Position numbers and translations under genes: made by a program. From the NCBI RefSeq assembly GCF_040419245.1, contig NZ_JAZHOH010000004.1, positions 55,735 to 119,734 on the forward strand: a stretch of DNA of 64,000 nucleotides. Direction: 5' to 3'. Positions 38,154-48,014 of the stretch are shown here, in pieces. This stretch comes from Ewingella sp. CoE-038-23. Its GTDB lineage: Bacteria; Pseudomonadota; Gammaproteobacteria; Enterobacterales; Enterobacteriaceae. The notes under the pieces are model-generated. The model saw nothing but the letters and a program-made list of their open reading frames with translations, searched no databases and was not told where the DNA came from. Numbering within the stretch: position 1 is the stretch's first letter; each line of letters begins with the position of its first letter.

Positions 38154-38918
38154 ATGAGCAGATTCACAGACAAAGTTGTCGTCGTGACCGGGGCTGGTTC
38201 AGGTATGGGGGCAGCAACGGCAAGGCGTTTTGCCAGTGAGGGTGCGATTGTGGTGCTGGTCGGGCGCACCAAAGAGAAGCTGGAAAAAGTCGCCCAGTCA
38301 TTGAGCAGCACGCAGTACTACATTCATATCGCCGACGTGTCGAAAGCGCAGGACGTCGAGCGCATGGCGGCGGTTATCAACGATAAATTTGGCCGGGTTG
38401 ACGTGTTGGTCAACGGCGCGGGCGTGGTGGCGCAGGGTAAAGTCACCGAGGCCAGCCTCGAAGACTGGCATAAGGTGATTGAAATCGATCTCAGCGGCGT
38501 CTTTTACTGCACCCGCTTCTTCATGCCAGCGCTTATTAAGAGCAGGGGCAATATTGTGAATATTTCGTCGGTCTCGGGCATGGGCGGCGACTGGGGCATG
38601 AGCTTCTATAATGCGGCGAAAGGCGGGGTGAGCAACTTCACGCGCTCAATTGCGATGGACCACGGCAAAGACGGCGTGCGGGTCAATGCGGTATGTCCGT
38701 CGCTGACCTTTACCGATATGGCTGAAGACATTAAAGACAACCAGCCGCTGTTGGATAAATTTGCAGAACGCATTCCGATGGGGCGCGGCGCCGAGCCAGA
38801 AGAGATTGCCGACGTGATTGCCTTCCTGGCAAGCCACGATGCGCGCTTTGTTACCGGGGTTAACCTGCCGGTCGATGGTGGCCTGATGGCCTCCAACGGC
38901 CAGCCGCAGCAGGCTTAA
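38154..38918 (+). CDS. Short-chain dehydrogenase/reductase (SDR), classical type
   Basis: 254-residue NAD(P)-dependent oxidoreductase. TGAGSGMG (12-19) is the cofactor loop, NGAG (87-90) the structural motif, NISSVSG holds the catalytic Ser, and YNAAK gives Tyr152 and Lys156. The C-terminus has the family VTGVNLPVDGGLMAS. Start chosen at 38154 with ribosome site AAGGAGAG; the frame is open 44 codons upstream but crosses the metE terminator. It sits between metE and ysgA, adjacent in E. coli, so it is an insertion relative to that order. Substrate unknown. Confidence 0.88.
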   Translation: MSRFTDKVVVVTGAGSGMGAATARRFASEGAIVVLVGRTKEKLEKVAQSLSSTQYYIHIADVSKAQDVERMAAVINDKFGRVDVLVNGAGVVAQGKVTEASLEDWHKVIEIDLSGVFYCTRFFMPALIKSRGNIVNISSVSGMGGDWGMSFYNAAKGGVSNFTRSIAMDHGKDGVRVNAVCPSLTFTDMAEDIKDNQPLLDKFAERIPMGRGAEPEEIADVIAFLASHDARFVTGVNLPVDGGLMASNGQPQQA

Positions 38919-38941
38919 TCAGGTGACTTAATCTGGTTAAT

Positions 38942-38966
38942 AGGGCTGTCCGGCGGGCAGCCCTTC
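38942..38966. terminator. Hairpin between convergent SDR gene and ysgA
   Basis: AGGGCTG and CAGCCCT pair across a 9-nt GC-rich loop that can also pair partly. The following TCCCACGTTTT is a poor T-tract. Confidence 0.5.
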
Positions 38967-38973
38967 CCACGTT

Positions 38974-39813
38974 TTACTTGATTCCGTATTGCGCGAACCA
39001 CTGCAACATACGCTGCCAGCCATCGGCGGCGGCTTCTGCGTCGTAGCTTGGGCGATAGTCAGCATGGAAAGCGTGACCTGCTTCTGGATAGACCACGATT
39101 TCAGCCGTGGCGTTTGCCGCGCGCAATGCCTGACGCATGGTTTCTACGCTTTCGAGTGGAATACCCGCATCCGCGCCGCCGTAGAGGCCCAGCACTGGCG
39201 CACTCAAATCCACTGCTTTATCAACCGGATGGCTCGGGCTTGTCAGGGTTTTATCGCCCACCAGCTTGCCGTACCACGCCACGCCGGCTTTCAGCTGCGG
39301 GTTGTGTGCGGCATACAGCCAAGTGATGCGACCGCCCCAGCAGAAGCCGGTGATCGCCAGTTTTGACTTGTCGCCGCCGTGCTGAGTGGCCCAGTGCGCG
39401 GTGTGGTCGAGGTCAGCCAGCACCTGTTTGTCCGGCACTTTGCCGACCACTTTACTGATAATATCGCTGACCTCGGTGTAGTCACGCGGGTCGCCCTGAC
39501 GGAAATAAAGCTCAGGCGCGATCGCCATATAGCCCTGTTTCGCCAGTCGGCGGCAAATATCTTGAATGTGCTCGTGGACGCCAAAAATTTCTTGTACCAC
39601 CAGCACGATAGGTAATTTTCCGGTGTAGTTTTCCGGGCGCGCCAGATAGGCCGGCATGTCCTCTCCTTGAGAGGGAATAGTGGTTTGCCCGGCGTGCAGC
39701 CCTTCAGTATCTGTGTGTAGCGTGGTGCTGGCCACGGGAGTTACGGCAGGTGCGAAGCTTGTTGGAGCCTGTTTTACTTGTGGAGTGGGTACAGGTAAAT
39801 CGTCGTTCTTCAT
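38974..39813 (-). CDS. ysgA: Dienelactone hydrolase family protein YsgA
   Basis: Alpha/beta hydrolase of 279 residues (E. coli YsgA about 271). The nucleophile is the Cys of GFCWGG, with the Asp in YGGADAGIP and the His in EAGHAFHADY completing a Cys-Asp-His triad. I prefer ATG 39813 (MKNDDLPVP) because GGAG lies 6 nt upstream; ATG 39825 is 4 codons earlier without a site. A Pro/Val-rich N-terminal stretch precedes the conserved region. The E. coli protein has no assigned physiological substrate. Divergent from katE. Confidence 0.9.
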   Translation of the reverse strand: MKNDDLPVPTPQVKQAPTSFAPAVTPVASTTLHTDTEGLHAGQTTIPSQGEDMPAYLARPENYTGKLPIVLVVQEIFGVHEHIQDICRRLAKQGYMAIAPELYFRQGDPRDYTEVSDIISKVVGKVPDKQVLADLDHTAHWATQHGGDKSKLAITGFCWGGRITWLYAAHNPQLKAGVAWYGKLVGDKTLTSPSHPVDKAVDLSAPVLGLYGGADAGIPLESVETMRQALRAANATAEIVVYPEAGHAFHADYRPSYDAEAAADGWQRMLQWFAQYGIK

Positions 39814-39862
39814 CTCGGTCTCCATGCATTTCTTATCTAATGAGTGGCGCTATTGTTTTTAA

Positions 39863-39911
39863 ACTATAGCTGCAAACCTACGACGGCAAGGTACTAGACA
39901 TATCCTATAGT
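39863..39911. promoter_or_regulatory. Two divergent sigma-S-like -10 elements, ysgA and katE
   Basis: On the minus strand GCTATAGTTTAA (TATAGT at 39868-39863) and on the plus strand CCTATAGTTAG (TATAGT at 39906-39911) both resemble the sigma-S extended -10 (KCTATACTTAA). They point away from each other toward ysgA and katE. katE is a classical sigma-S gene in E. coli. Confidence 0.6.
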
Positions 39912-39994
39912 TAGAGATTGAGCAAAAAAAGTCTCAAGACAGGTGCTCACAAATCCCGAACGAATAGAAGCCGAAACAAGAGGAGTCATGTTCA

Positions 39995-42271
39995 ATGTCG
40001 AAATCTACATCTAATAAAAAGAGTGAGAAGAAACAGGTCAGCCGCGCCCCCGCCACGGGCATTGAATCTACACAACCCGGTCTAGGAAGCCTTGCCCCGG
40101 CTGACGGCTCACAGAAGCCCAGCGCTAAACCTACACCGCCAGGAAAAGAACCCACTGCTCCCGGCAGTGCCAAAAGCCCTGAGAACAGCAACGCAAAATT
40201 AGATTCCCTTGAAGTCCACCGTAAGAATGGTGAAAAGCGTGCCCTGACCACCAACCAAGGCACCAAAATCTCTGACGATCAGAACTCATTAACCGCAGGT
40301 TCGCGCGGGCCGACGCTGCTCGAAGACTTTATCCTGCGCGAGAAAATCACCCATTTTGACCACGAACGCATCCCCGAGCGTATCGTTCACGCGCGCGGCG
40401 CGGCGGCTCACGGCTATTTCCAGCCTTATCGCAGCCTTGCCGATGTCACCAAGGCGGATTTCCTCTCCGATCCTAATAAGAAAACGCCGGTTTTTGTCCG
40501 TTTCTCCACGGTACAAGGCTCGCGCGGCTCGGCGGATTCAGTGCGCGATATTCGCGGCTGGGCCACTAAGTTCTATACCGAAGAAGGCGTCTATGACTTA
40601 GTCGGCAATAACACGCCGGTGTTCTTTATTCAGGATGCGCACAAATTCCCCGATTTCGTCCACGCGGTTAAACCCGAGCCGCACAACGAAATCCCACAGG
40701 GGGCCAGCGCCCACGACAGCTTCTGGGATTACATCTCTCTGCAACCTGAAACCTTGCATAACGTGTTCTGGGCGATGTCAGATCGCGGTATCCCGCGCAG
40801 CTATCGCACCATGGAAGGCTTTGGCATTCACACCTTCCGCTTCGTCAATGGCGAAGGGAAATCGACCTTCGTGCGATTCCACTGGAAGCCGCTGGCGGGT
40901 AAAGCCTCGCTACTGTGGGATGAGGCGCAGAAGCTGGCGGGGAAAGACGCTGATTTCCATCGCCGTGATCTGTGGGAAGCCATTGAAGCCGGGGATTACC
41001 CAGAGTATGAGCTGGGCGTGCAGCTGATCCCGGAAGAGGATGAATTCAAATTTGATTTTGACTTGCTCGACGCCACCAAGCTGATCCCTGAGAAGCTGGT
41101 GCCAGTCGAAATCGTCGGCAAAATGGTGCTCAACCGCAACCCGGACAACTACTTTGCGGAAACCGAGCAGGTGGCTTTCCACCCAGGCCACGTAGTGCCG
41201 GGCATCGATTTCAGTAATGACCCACTGCTGCAAGGGCGTCTGTTCTCTTACACCGACACCCAAATCAGCCGACTTGGCGGGCCGAATTTCCACGAAATCC
41301 CGATTAACCGCCCGACCTGCCCGTACCACAACTTCCAGCGCGACGGCATGCATCGGCAGGACATTGATACCAATCCGGCCAACTACGAGCCGAATTCACT
41401 CAATGACAACTGGCCGCGCGAAACCCCTCCGGCGGCTAAAGGTGGCGGTTTTGAGAGCTACCATGAGCGAGTCGATGGCGACAAAGTGCGCCAGCGCAGC
41501 GAATCCTTTGCCGAGTTTTACTCACAGCCGCGCCTGTTCTGGCTTAGCCAGACGCCAACCGAGCAGGATCACATTGTCGCGGCGTTCTCCTTTGAGTTAT
41601 CCAAAGTGGCCCGGCCTTATATTCGCGAACGCGTGGTCGATTTGCTGACCCGCATTGATGTCACGCTGGCACAAAAAGTGGCGAAAAATCTGGGTATCGC
41701 GCTGTCTGACGACGCGTTGAAGACTCAGCCGCCGAAGCCGGTTAATGGTTTGACCAAGGATGAATCGCTCAGCCTGTATGCCAGTGGCAAAGGGGTGATC
41801 AAAGGGCGTCAGGTGGCGATTCTGCTCAGCGACGGCGTGAATGCCGCCGACGTGCTCAATGCGTTGCAGGCTCTTCAGGCCAAGGGCGTACATCCGAAAC
41901 TGTTAGCCAGTCACTTAGGCAATATTGTTGCGGACGATGGCTCAACCTTGCCGATTGATGCCACTTTTGCCGGTTCGCCGTCCATTACCGTTGACGCCGT
42001 GCTGGTGCCACATGGTCATATTGATGCGCTGCTGATGAGTGGTGATGCGCGCCATTATGTCCTCGAGGCTTATAAGCACCTGAAAGTCATTGGTTTAAGT
42101 GGTGATGCTCGTCGCTTCAAACCTTTGCTGGGTCTTGAAGATAAGGCGGCGGAAGAGGGGATAGTAGAAGCGAATAAAGCCGAGGGGGCGTTACTAAAAA
42201 GCTTCCTGCAAGAGATGGCAAAACACCGCATTTGGTCCAGAAGTGCTAAGGCTGAAAGCGTTCCAGCCTGA
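39995..42271 (+). CDS. katE: Large-subunit monofunctional catalase HPII (KatE)
   Basis: Decomposes hydrogen peroxide in stationary phase, 758 residues (E. coli 753). A disordered Lys/Pro/Ser-rich N-terminus (about 1-80) leads to the heme catalase core with the essential His132 in [26 protein letters not shown], and the heme-ligand tyrosine in [14 protein letters not shown]. The C-terminal flavodoxin/DJ-1-like domain (from about residue 600, [18 protein letters not shown]) is typical of large clade-2 catalases. Ribosome site AGAGGAG lies 10-11 nt before the ATG. In E. coli katE lies elsewhere; here it is between ysgA and udp. Confidence 0.97.
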   Translation: MSKSTSNKKSEKKQVSRAPATGIESTQPGLGSLAPADGSQKPSAKPTPPGKEPTAPGSAKSPENSNAKLDSLEVHRKNGEKRALTTNQGTKISDDQNSLTAGSRGPTLLEDFILREKITHFDHERIPERIVHARGAAAHGYFQPYRSLADVTKADFLSDPNKKTPVFVRFSTVQGSRGSADSVRDIRGWATKFYTEEGVYDLVGNNTPVFFIQDAHKFPDFVHAVKPEPHNEIPQGASAHDSFWDYISLQPETLHNVFWAMSDRGIPRSYRTMEGFGIHTFRFVNGEGKSTFVRFHWKPLAGKASLLWDEAQKLAGKDADFHRRDLWEAIEAGDYPEYELGVQLIPEEDEFKFDFDLLDATKLIPEKLVPVEIVGKMVLNRNPDNYFAETEQVAFHPGHVVPGIDFSNDPLLQGRLFSYTDTQISRLGGPNFHEIPINRPTCPYHNFQRDGMHRQDIDTNPANYEPNSLNDNWPRETPPAAKGGGFESYHERVDGDKVRQRSESFAEFYSQPRLFWLSQTPTEQDHIVAAFSFELSKVARPYIRERVVDLLTRIDVTLAQKVAKNLGIALSDDALKTQPPKPVNGLTKDESLSLYASGKGVIKGRQVAILLSDGVNAADVLNALQALQAKGVHPKLLASHLGNIVADDGSTLPIDATFAGSPSITVDAVLVPHGHIDALLMSGDARHYVLEAYKHLKVIGLSGDARRFKPLLGLEDKAAEEGIVEANKAEGALLKSFLQEMAKHRIWSRSAKAESVPA

Positions 42272-42313
42272 TTTCTAGCATTAAGATCTCTATACTCTCT
42301 GTTTTACAAGGAC

Positions 42314-42350
42314 AAGGCATTGGCGGCTAACGCCAATGCCTTAATTGTTT
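42314..42350 (+). terminator. Terminator of katE
   Basis: A perfect 12-bp stem AAGGCATTGGCG/CGCCAATGCCTT with a GCTAA loop, followed by AATTGTTTG. Confidence 0.82.
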
Positions 42351-42403
42351 GTCTGGATGCAGTGTCTGACGCCGTTTGAAAAATCATCAAATCAGCTCTC
42401 TAA

Positions 42404-42419
42404 TGTGATTTTAATCACA
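42404..42419. promoter_or_regulatory. CRP site 1 of udp
   Basis: TGTGATTTTAATCACA is a perfect match to TGTGA-N6-TCACA, about 130 bp before the udp start. Confidence 0.9.
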
Positions 42420-42455
42420 TTTTTAATGTATGCGATGTTTTGGTTATTACATCAA

Positions 42456-42471
42456 AGTGACCTTTGTCACG
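42456..42471. promoter_or_regulatory. CRP site 2 of udp
   Basis: AGTGACCTTTGTCACG matches 8 of 10 conserved CRP positions and is 52 bp downstream of site 1. In E. coli two CRP sites flank a CytR site in the udp promoter; the spacing here allows the same repression complex. Confidence 0.78.
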
Positions 42472-42548
42472 AAAAAGCGTCACAATGAACGGTAGAGTAG
42501 CTGGGTGTCCTCCTGCGAAAAGATGACCTTAAATAAGAGGAGTTTGTT

Positions 42549-43310
42549 ATGTCTCAATCTGATGTTTTCCACCTTGGCCTGACCAAAAAAGATTTGAATG
42601 GCGCTACCTTGGCAATCGTCCCAGGTGACCCTGAGCGCGTTGAAAGAATCGCCAACCTGATGGAGAACCCTGTGCGTCTGGCTTCTCATCGCGAATTTAC
42701 TTCATGGCGTGCCGAGCTGGATGGCAAGTCAGTGATCGTGTGTTCTACTGGTATCGGTGGCCCATCCACTTCTATCGCGGTTGAAGAGTTGGCCCAGCTG
42801 GGTATCCGTACTTTCCTGCGTGTCGGGACTACGGGTGCCATTCAGCCACACATCAATGTCGGTGACGTACTGGTGACTACCGCGGCTGTCCGTCTTGATG
42901 GCGCGAGCCTGCACTTTGCACCAATGGAATTCCCAGCGGTGGCTGATTTCGCCTGTACCACTGCGCTGGTGGCAGCAGCCAAAGAAGTGGGCGCTGAACC
43001 TCACATTGGCGTGACGGCTTCTTCTGACACCTTCTATCCGGGTCAGGAACGTTACGACACCTACTCCGGCCGCGTGGTTCGTCGCTTTAAAGAGTCGATG
43101 AAAGAGTGGCAGGAGATGGGCGTGATGAACTACGAAATGGAATCAGCCACCTTGCTGACCATGTGTGCAAGTCAGGGCTTACGTGCCGGTATGGTGGCGG
43201 GCGTTATCGTCAACCGTACTCAGCAAGAGATCCCAAATGCTGAAACCATGAAAAAGACCGAGAGCCACGCGGTTAAAATCGTTGTTGAAGCTGCACGTCG
43301 CCTGATCTAA
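42549..43310 (+). CDS. udp: Uridine phosphorylase
   Basis: Cleaves uridine with phosphate to uracil and ribose-1-phosphate in pyrimidine salvage, 253 residues, the E. coli length. Phosphate-site [20 protein letters not shown] and the uridine-site [10 protein letters not shown] are intact. Ribosome site AAGAGGAG. Tandem CRP sites upstream suggest CRP/CytR control. A strong terminator follows, isolating it from the phosphatase gene. Confidence 0.98.
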   Translation: MSQSDVFHLGLTKKDLNGATLAIVPGDPERVERIANLMENPVRLASHREFTSWRAELDGKSVIVCSTGIGGPSTSIAVEELAQLGIRTFLRVGTTGAIQPHINVGDVLVTTAAVRLDGASLHFAPMEFPAVADFACTTALVAAAKEVGAEPHIGVTASSDTFYPGQERYDTYSGRVVRRFKESMKEWQEMGVMNYEMESATLLTMCASQGLRAGMVAGVIVNRTQQEIPNAETMKKTESHAVKIVVEAARRLI

Positions 43311-43328
43311 GCGAAATGTAACATTTCT

Positions 43329-43357
43329 ATGGGCTGCTTCGGCGGCCCATTTTTTTA
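43329..43357 (+). terminator. Terminator of udp
   Basis: ATGGGCTGC-TTCG-GCGGCCCAT with one internal mismatch and seven T following. Confidence 0.9.
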
Positions 43358-43415
43358 TCTTATAAACCGAATCTGTTAAGGTCTGGGAAGAAAAATTCCA
43401 ACAAAAGGGCCTGTT

Positions 43416-44198
43416 ATGACAGCAACTATCCTGCTTCATCCTTCGCTGACTCCTCTTGAGGGAGGCATTAACTTTCGCGAACTTGGCGGCAACACGGCTG
43501 CCGATGGCCGACGCATCAAGCGCGGCTGGCTCTATCGTTCAGGCTCCCTCGACTCACTCACGCCGAAAGATTGCGACTTCTTAAGCAAGGTGCCGGTGGC
43601 CCATATTCTCGACTATCGCGACGCCGACGAAGTGGCGGCCAAGCCCGACGTGCTTTGGCAAGGTGTCCAGTATCACCACGCGCCCGCCAACCCTCTGAGT
43701 CACGAAGTGAGCGCCAACCTCGAACATTTGACCCAGCAGACCATCGACGCCTTCGACCCTGAAACCTTTATGCTCGAGCTGTATCGTCGCTTGCCTTTTA
43801 ATAATCCGGCTTATCAGCAGTTGGCAACCCTGCTGACCCAGCCAAACGGCGGCGCGATTGTTCAGCACTGCGCCGTGGGTAAAGATCGCACGGGCATAGG
43901 CTCGGCGCTGGTGCTGTTCGCGCTGGGGGCCGATCGCAACACGGTGCTGGAAGATTATCTGCTGACAGAAACCACCCTCACGCCTTTCCGCACCTACATG
44001 CTCAACAAAATGTCGATAAAACTGAATGACAAGGCGCTGGAGAAGTTCGGTTATGTCCTCTCCGTGCGGGAAGCGTTTATGGACACGGCGTTAAAATCCA
44101 TTGATGACCTCTATGGCTCAACCGACCTTTGGTTAGAGAAAGAGTACGGATTAACGGCTGAGTTGCGCCAGAACCTGCGCGACCGTTATCTCGAGTAA
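43416..44198 (+). CDS. Tyrosine-protein phosphatase, Y_phosphatase3 (LipA/PtpB-like) family
   Basis: 260 residues. The P-loop HCAVGKDRTG gives the catalytic Cys152 and Arg158 (C-x5-R). The N-terminal INFRELGGNTAADGRRIKRGWLYRSG and the following ILDYRDADEVA are typical of this family, which includes dual-specificity phosphatases acting on phosphotyrosine and sometimes phosphoinositides. No signal peptide. It lies between udp and rmuC, adjacent in E. coli, so it is an insertion relative to that order. Physiological substrate unknown. Confidence 0.88.
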   Translation: MTATILLHPSLTPLEGGINFRELGGNTAADGRRIKRGWLYRSGSLDSLTPKDCDFLSKVPVAHILDYRDADEVAAKPDVLWQGVQYHHAPANPLSHEVSANLEHLTQQTIDAFDPETFMLELYRRLPFNNPAYQQLATLLTQPNGGAIVQHCAVGKDRTGIGSALVLFALGADRNTVLEDYLLTETTLTPFRTYMLNKMSIKLNDKALEKFGYVLSVREAFMDTALKSIDDLYGSTDLWLEKEYGLTAELRQNLRDRYLE

Positions 44199-44256
44199 CT
44201 GCCTCTATTTTGCTGATATTATTGATATTGCCTGACGATACTCACAAGGAAGCCCT

Positions 44257-44784
44257 TTGACCATTAATGACGTAATCCACCTCACTACTGAGTTTGTTCG
44301 GGCGCACGAGCCGTGGGCCATACCCATTGTCTTCTTTCTGGCATTCGGTGAGTCATTGGCCTTCCTCTCACTGCTTTTGCCTGCCACGGTGATTTTGCTC
44401 GGGCTTGGGGCGCTGATTGGCGAAAGCGGCATCCCATTCTGGCCGATTTGGGCAGCTGCGGCCGCCGGTGCTTTCTTCGGCGATTGGCTCTCGTATTGGG
44501 TTGGCGCACATTTTCAGGATCGCGTCGGCAACTTCTGGCCCTTCTCCAAACACCCGCAAATGCTGGTACGCGGGCACGCCTTCTTTGAAAAGTGGGGTAT
44601 GCCGGGGGCCTTTATTGGCCGCTTCTTCGGACCACTGCGCGCCGTGGTGCCGCTGGTGGCGGGAATTTGCGGCATGCCGCAACGTTATTTCCAAATCGCC
44701 AACATTTCATCAGCACTGATTTGGGCCTTTGGCGTGCTGGCGCCGGGCGCTTTTGGCATCCAGTGGCTCAGTCACTGGTTCTAA
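44257..44784 (+). CDS. DedA family inner-membrane protein
   Basis: 175-residue DedA/VTT protein with four or five hydrophobic segments. FGESLAFLSLLLPATVIL holds the membrane-embedded Glu and Pro, GAFFGDWLSYWVGAHF the conserved Gly-Asp, and GRFFGPLRAVVPLVAGICGM the essential arginines. TTG start at 44257 with AAGGAAG upstream. DedA proteins support membrane lipid and proton-motive-force homeostasis, and some flip undecaprenyl phosphate or phospholipids; this one's role is unassigned. It follows the phosphatase by 58 bp and may share its transcript. Confidence 0.88.
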   Translation: MTINDVIHLTTEFVRAHEPWAIPIVFFLAFGESLAFLSLLLPATVILLGLGALIGESGIPFWPIWAAAAAGAFFGDWLSYWVGAHFQDRVGNFWPFSKHPQMLVRGHAFFEKWGMPGAFIGRFFGPLRAVVPLVAGICGMPQRYFQIANISSALIWAFGVLAPGAFGIQWLSHWF

Positions 44785-44817
44785 TCCTGCCGTCGGGAAT
44801 GCTGCGGCACAAGAGGG

Positions 44818-44840
44818 AAGAGTGGGATAAATCCACTCTT
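44818..44840 (+). terminator. Hairpin after the DedA gene
   Basis: AAGAGTGG and CCACTCTT pair across GATAAAT; no T-tract follows, but a second small stem (GCGAG..CTCGC) is adjacent. It could be a weak terminator or mRNA-end stabiliser. Confidence 0.45.
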
Positions 44841-44941
44841 GCGAGACGCCTCGCAAAGCTTCTCACTGATGCATAATGTGCTGGACATGCATACAGTGTG
44901 ACATTACCTTGACCGCAAGAATCGATTGAGATGGAGAGCGC

Positions 44942-46498
44942 GTGGATATCAGCATTTTATACCTCGTGGGCGGGGCTTTGGCGGGCTTGCTATTAGGCTG
45001 GCTGATTGCCAGTTTGCGCCAACAAAAGAATCAAAGTGAGCATGAGACTCAGCGTCGGCTGATTCAGCAAACCGTTGACCAGCAAAAGGCGGAGATCGAC
45101 CAGCTGAAAGCCGAGCGCCAGCAGTCGCAGCAGCAACAGCGCGAGGCCGAGCTTGAGCTTCGCCAACTGCATAGCCAAGTCGCGGCTAACCGTGAAAAGC
45201 TGCAAGGGCTGGCTCACTGGCAAAGTGAGTGTGAGCAGCTCAATCAGGAGCTACGCGCCCAGCGCGAAATTAACAGCGCCCAAGAGGCGGAGCTGCGCGA
45301 AGTTTCTACCCGTTTGGATGAAACCCGCATGGCCGCGGAAGATAAACAGCGTTTGCTGATCAACAGTGAACAACGCCTCACCAGTCAGTTTGAAAATCTG
45401 GCTAACCGTATCTTTGAACACAATGGGCGTCGGGCCGACGAGCAAAACAAGCAGAGCCTCGATAAGCTTCTGCTGCCCCTGCGCGAACAGCTCGATGGGT
45501 TCCGCCGTCAGGTGCAGGATAGCTTTGGGCAGGAAGCGCGCGAGCGCCATACCCTTTCCCATGAAATTCGCAACCTCCAGCAGCTGAATGAGCAGATGGC
45601 GCGCGAAGCTATCAACCTCACCAAGGCCTTAAAAGGCGACAATAAAACGCAAGGTAACTGGGGTGAAGTGGTACTCAGCCGGGTGCTCGAAGCCTCTGGC
45701 CTGCGCGAAGGCTATGAGTACCAAACGCAGGTCAGCGTGCAGGTTGATACCAACAGCCGCATGCAGCCGGACGTGATTGTCCGTTTGCCACAAAACAAAG
45801 ACGTGGTGATTGACGCCAAAATGACGCTGGTAGCCTATGAGCGCTACTTCAACAGTCAGGACGACACCGAGCGTGAAATCGCCCTGAACGAGCATATTGC
45901 TTCGGTGCGCGGGCACATTCGCCTTCTGGGCCGTAAAGATTATCAGCAGCTGCCGGGGCTACGCAGTCTGGATTACGTCTTGATGTTTATCCCGGTGGAG
46001 CCGGCGTTCCTGCTGGCGATTGACCGCGAGCCGGAGCTTATCAGCGAGGCGCTCAAGCACAATATTATGCTGGTCAGCCCAACCACCCTGCTGGTGGCCC
46101 TGCGCACCATCAGCAACCTGTGGCGCTACGAGCATCAAAGTCAGAATGCCAAACGCATCGCCGACCGCGCCGCCAAGCTTTATGACAAACTTCGGCTATT
46201 TGTTGATGACATGGAGTCTATTGGTCAAAGCCTTGAGAAAGCGCAGGGCAGTTATCGACTGGCTATGAATAAATTGGCGCAGGGCAGGGGCAATCTGGTC
46301 GGGCAGGTGGAAAGTTTCCGTACCCTGGGTGTGGAAGTTAAGCGCCCCATCAGCCCTTCTCTGGCTGAACAGGCTGTTTCTGAGCATGAGCCAGAAGCCA
46401 CGGAGGCTCTCGACGAGCCGCTGGCCGATGACGAAAACAATCTTCCATTGAGTCGTTCAGACCAGCAGCCGGAGGAGAACTTCCCGGCGCGCGAATAA
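44942..46498 (+). CDS. rmuC: DNA recombination protein RmuC
   Basis: Limits recombination between short inverted repeats, 518 residues (E. coli 475). GTG start with a GATGGAG site. One N-terminal membrane helix is followed by a long Gln/Glu-rich coiled coil (about 30-140), then the nuclease-like core with NWGEVVLSRVLEASGLREGYEYQTQ, QPDVIVRLP and DAKMTLVAYERY (PD-ExK type Asp and Lys). An acidic tail (from about 470) is longer than in E. coli. Confidence 0.95.
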   Translation: MDISILYLVGGALAGLLLGWLIASLRQQKNQSEHETQRRLIQQTVDQQKAEIDQLKAERQQSQQQQREAELELRQLHSQVAANREKLQGLAHWQSECEQLNQELRAQREINSAQEAELREVSTRLDETRMAAEDKQRLLINSEQRLTSQFENLANRIFEHNGRRADEQNKQSLDKLLLPLREQLDGFRRQVQDSFGQEARERHTLSHEIRNLQQLNEQMAREAINLTKALKGDNKTQGNWGEVVLSRVLEASGLREGYEYQTQVSVQVDTNSRMQPDVIVRLPQNKDVVIDAKMTLVAYERYFNSQDDTEREIALNEHIASVRGHIRLLGRKDYQQLPGLRSLDYVLMFIPVEPAFLLAIDREPELISEALKHNIMLVSPTTLLVALRTISNLWRYEHQSQNAKRIADRAAKLYDKLRLFVDDMESIGQSLEKAQGSYRLAMNKLAQGRGNLVGQVESFRTLGVEVKRPISPSLAEQAVSEHEPEATEALDEPLADDENNLPLSRSDQQPEENFPARE

Positions 46499-46518
46499 CG
46501 GCTTCACTCACTGCTATT

Positions 46519-46555
46519 AGCCAAGGATGCGATTAGTGAATATCTTTGGCTTTTC
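46519..46555 (+). terminator. Terminator of rmuC
   Basis: AGCCAAGGAT and ATCTTTGGCT pair (one G-U) across a 13-nt loop, followed by TTTTC. Confidence 0.7.
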
Positions 46556-46636
46556 TATCAGCATCGGTGATGGGGCTTTCCTTGGGGTTCTGGTACACTT
46601 TCCCCAACAGTTTGACTGAATAAGCGGGCATAAAAT

Positions 46637-47392
46637 ATGGAAAAGCAGACGCAGGAAACCACCCATTTCGGTTTTCGTACCGTAGCCAAAGATGAAAAAG
46701 CAGAAATGGTCGCAGAGGTCTTTCACTCCGTTGCCGCTAAATATGACTTGATGAATGACCTGATGTCCTTCGGCATCCACCGTATCTGGAAGCGTTTCAC
46801 CATTGATAGCAGCGGTGTTCGTCGCGGCCAGCGCGTGTTGGATTTAGCTGGCGGTACCGGCGATCTGACGGCCAAGTTCTCGCGCTTAGTGGGCGAGCAG
46901 GGCGAAGTCGTTTTGGCTGATATCAATGACTCTATGCTGAAAATGGGACGTGAGAAGCTACGCAATCTGGGCATCGTCGGTAACGTCAATTACGTGCAGG
47001 CCAACGCCGAAGCCTTGCCGTTCCCAGACAACTACTTTGACTGCATCACCATCTCTTTCGGCTTGCGTAACGTCACCGAAAAAGAAAAAGCTCTGCGCTC
47101 GATGTTCCGCGTGCTGAAGCCAGGTGGCCGCCTGCTGGTGCTGGAATTCTCCAAGCCCCTGCTGGCCCCATTGAGCAAAGCCTATGACACCTACTCTTTC
47201 CATATTTTACCGCGTATTGGCGGATGGGTTGCTCAGGACGAGGAAAGCTATCGCTATCTGGCGGAATCTATCCGTATGCACCCTGATCAGGAAACTCTGA
47301 AAGGGATGATGGCGGATGCCGGTTTCGAGAATGTGACCTACAGCAACATGACTGGCGGCATCGTAGCTCTGCACCGTGGTTTCAAGTTCTAA
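46637..47392 (+). CDS. ubiE: Ubiquinone/menaquinone C-methyltransferase UbiE
   Basis: SAM-dependent methyltransferase acting on demethylmenaquinone and 2-methoxy-6-polyprenyl-benzoquinol, 251 residues, the E. coli length. SAM loop [19 protein letters not shown] and [13 protein letters not shown] are intact. First gene of ubiE-ubiJ-ubiB, which leads into tatABC as in E. coli. Confidence 0.98.
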   Translation: MEKQTQETTHFGFRTVAKDEKAEMVAEVFHSVAAKYDLMNDLMSFGIHRIWKRFTIDSSGVRRGQRVLDLAGGTGDLTAKFSRLVGEQGEVVLADINDSMLKMGREKLRNLGIVGNVNYVQANAEALPFPDNYFDCITISFGLRNVTEKEKALRSMFRVLKPGGRLLVLEFSKPLLAPLSKAYDTYSFHILPRIGGWVAQDEESYRYLAESIRMHPDQETLKGMMADAGFENVTYSNMTGGIVALHRGFKF

Positions 47393-47405
47393 GATGGATA
47401 AGCCG

Positions 47406-48014
47406 ATGTTGTTGACGCCGTTACTGACCGCTGGGATTGAAACCTCGCTGAATTATCTGCTGTTCAGAGAGCGTGGGCTGAAGGCTGCACGCACTCGCTT
47501 AGTAGGAAAAGTGCTGCGAATTGAGCTGCAAGAGCTGAATGCTCCGCTGACCTTCGTGTTCAGCGAGCAGAAAATCGATGTGCTCGGGCAGTGGGACGGC
47601 GAGGCGGATTGCACCGTGTCAACAAAGCTCTCCGTCCTGCAAAAACTGCGCGACAGACAGCAGCTTTCTCCTCTCATGCGCAGCGGCGAGCTTATCGTTG
47701 AAGGTGATATCTCCGTCGTGCAGCAATTTTCTGCGTTGTTTGAACTGGTCGAGTGGGAGCCTGCCGAGCTGCTGGCTCCTTATCTGGGGGATGTTGCGGC
47801 TCAGGGCATTTCGCAAGCTATCAGCGGTGGTTTACGTTTTCTGCGTCATGGCGTTAAGCAGCAGCAAAGCTATGTTGCTCAGACCTTGACGGAAGAGTGG
47901 AAGCTGGCGCCCGGCCCGTTAGAAGTCGTCTGGTTTAGTGAAGAAGTCTCTGCATTAACCCGCGAACTGGACGCGCTGGATAAACGCTTCGAAAAACTGG
48001 AGGACAAACTATGA
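47406..48014 (+). CDS. ubiJ: Ubiquinone biosynthesis accessory factor UbiJ
   Basis: SCP2-fold protein that, with UbiK, scaffolds the soluble ubiquinone biosynthesis complex and binds lipid intermediates. 202 residues (E. coli 201). ATG 47406 ([12 protein letters not shown]) aligns with the E. coli start; ATG 47394 is four codons earlier. SCP2 domain near the N-terminus (about 15-115), C-terminal [15 protein letters not shown] coiled coil that pairs with UbiK. Overlaps ubiB by 4 bp. Confidence 0.94.
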   Translation: MLLTPLLTAGIETSLNYLLFRERGLKAARTRLVGKVLRIELQELNAPLTFVFSEQKIDVLGQWDGEADCTVSTKLSVLQKLRDRQQLSPLMRSGELIVEGDISVVQQFSALFELVEWEPAELLAPYLGDVAAQGISQAISGGLRFLRHGVKQQQSYVAQTLTEEWKLAPGPLEVVWFSEEVSALTRELDALDKRFEKLEDKL

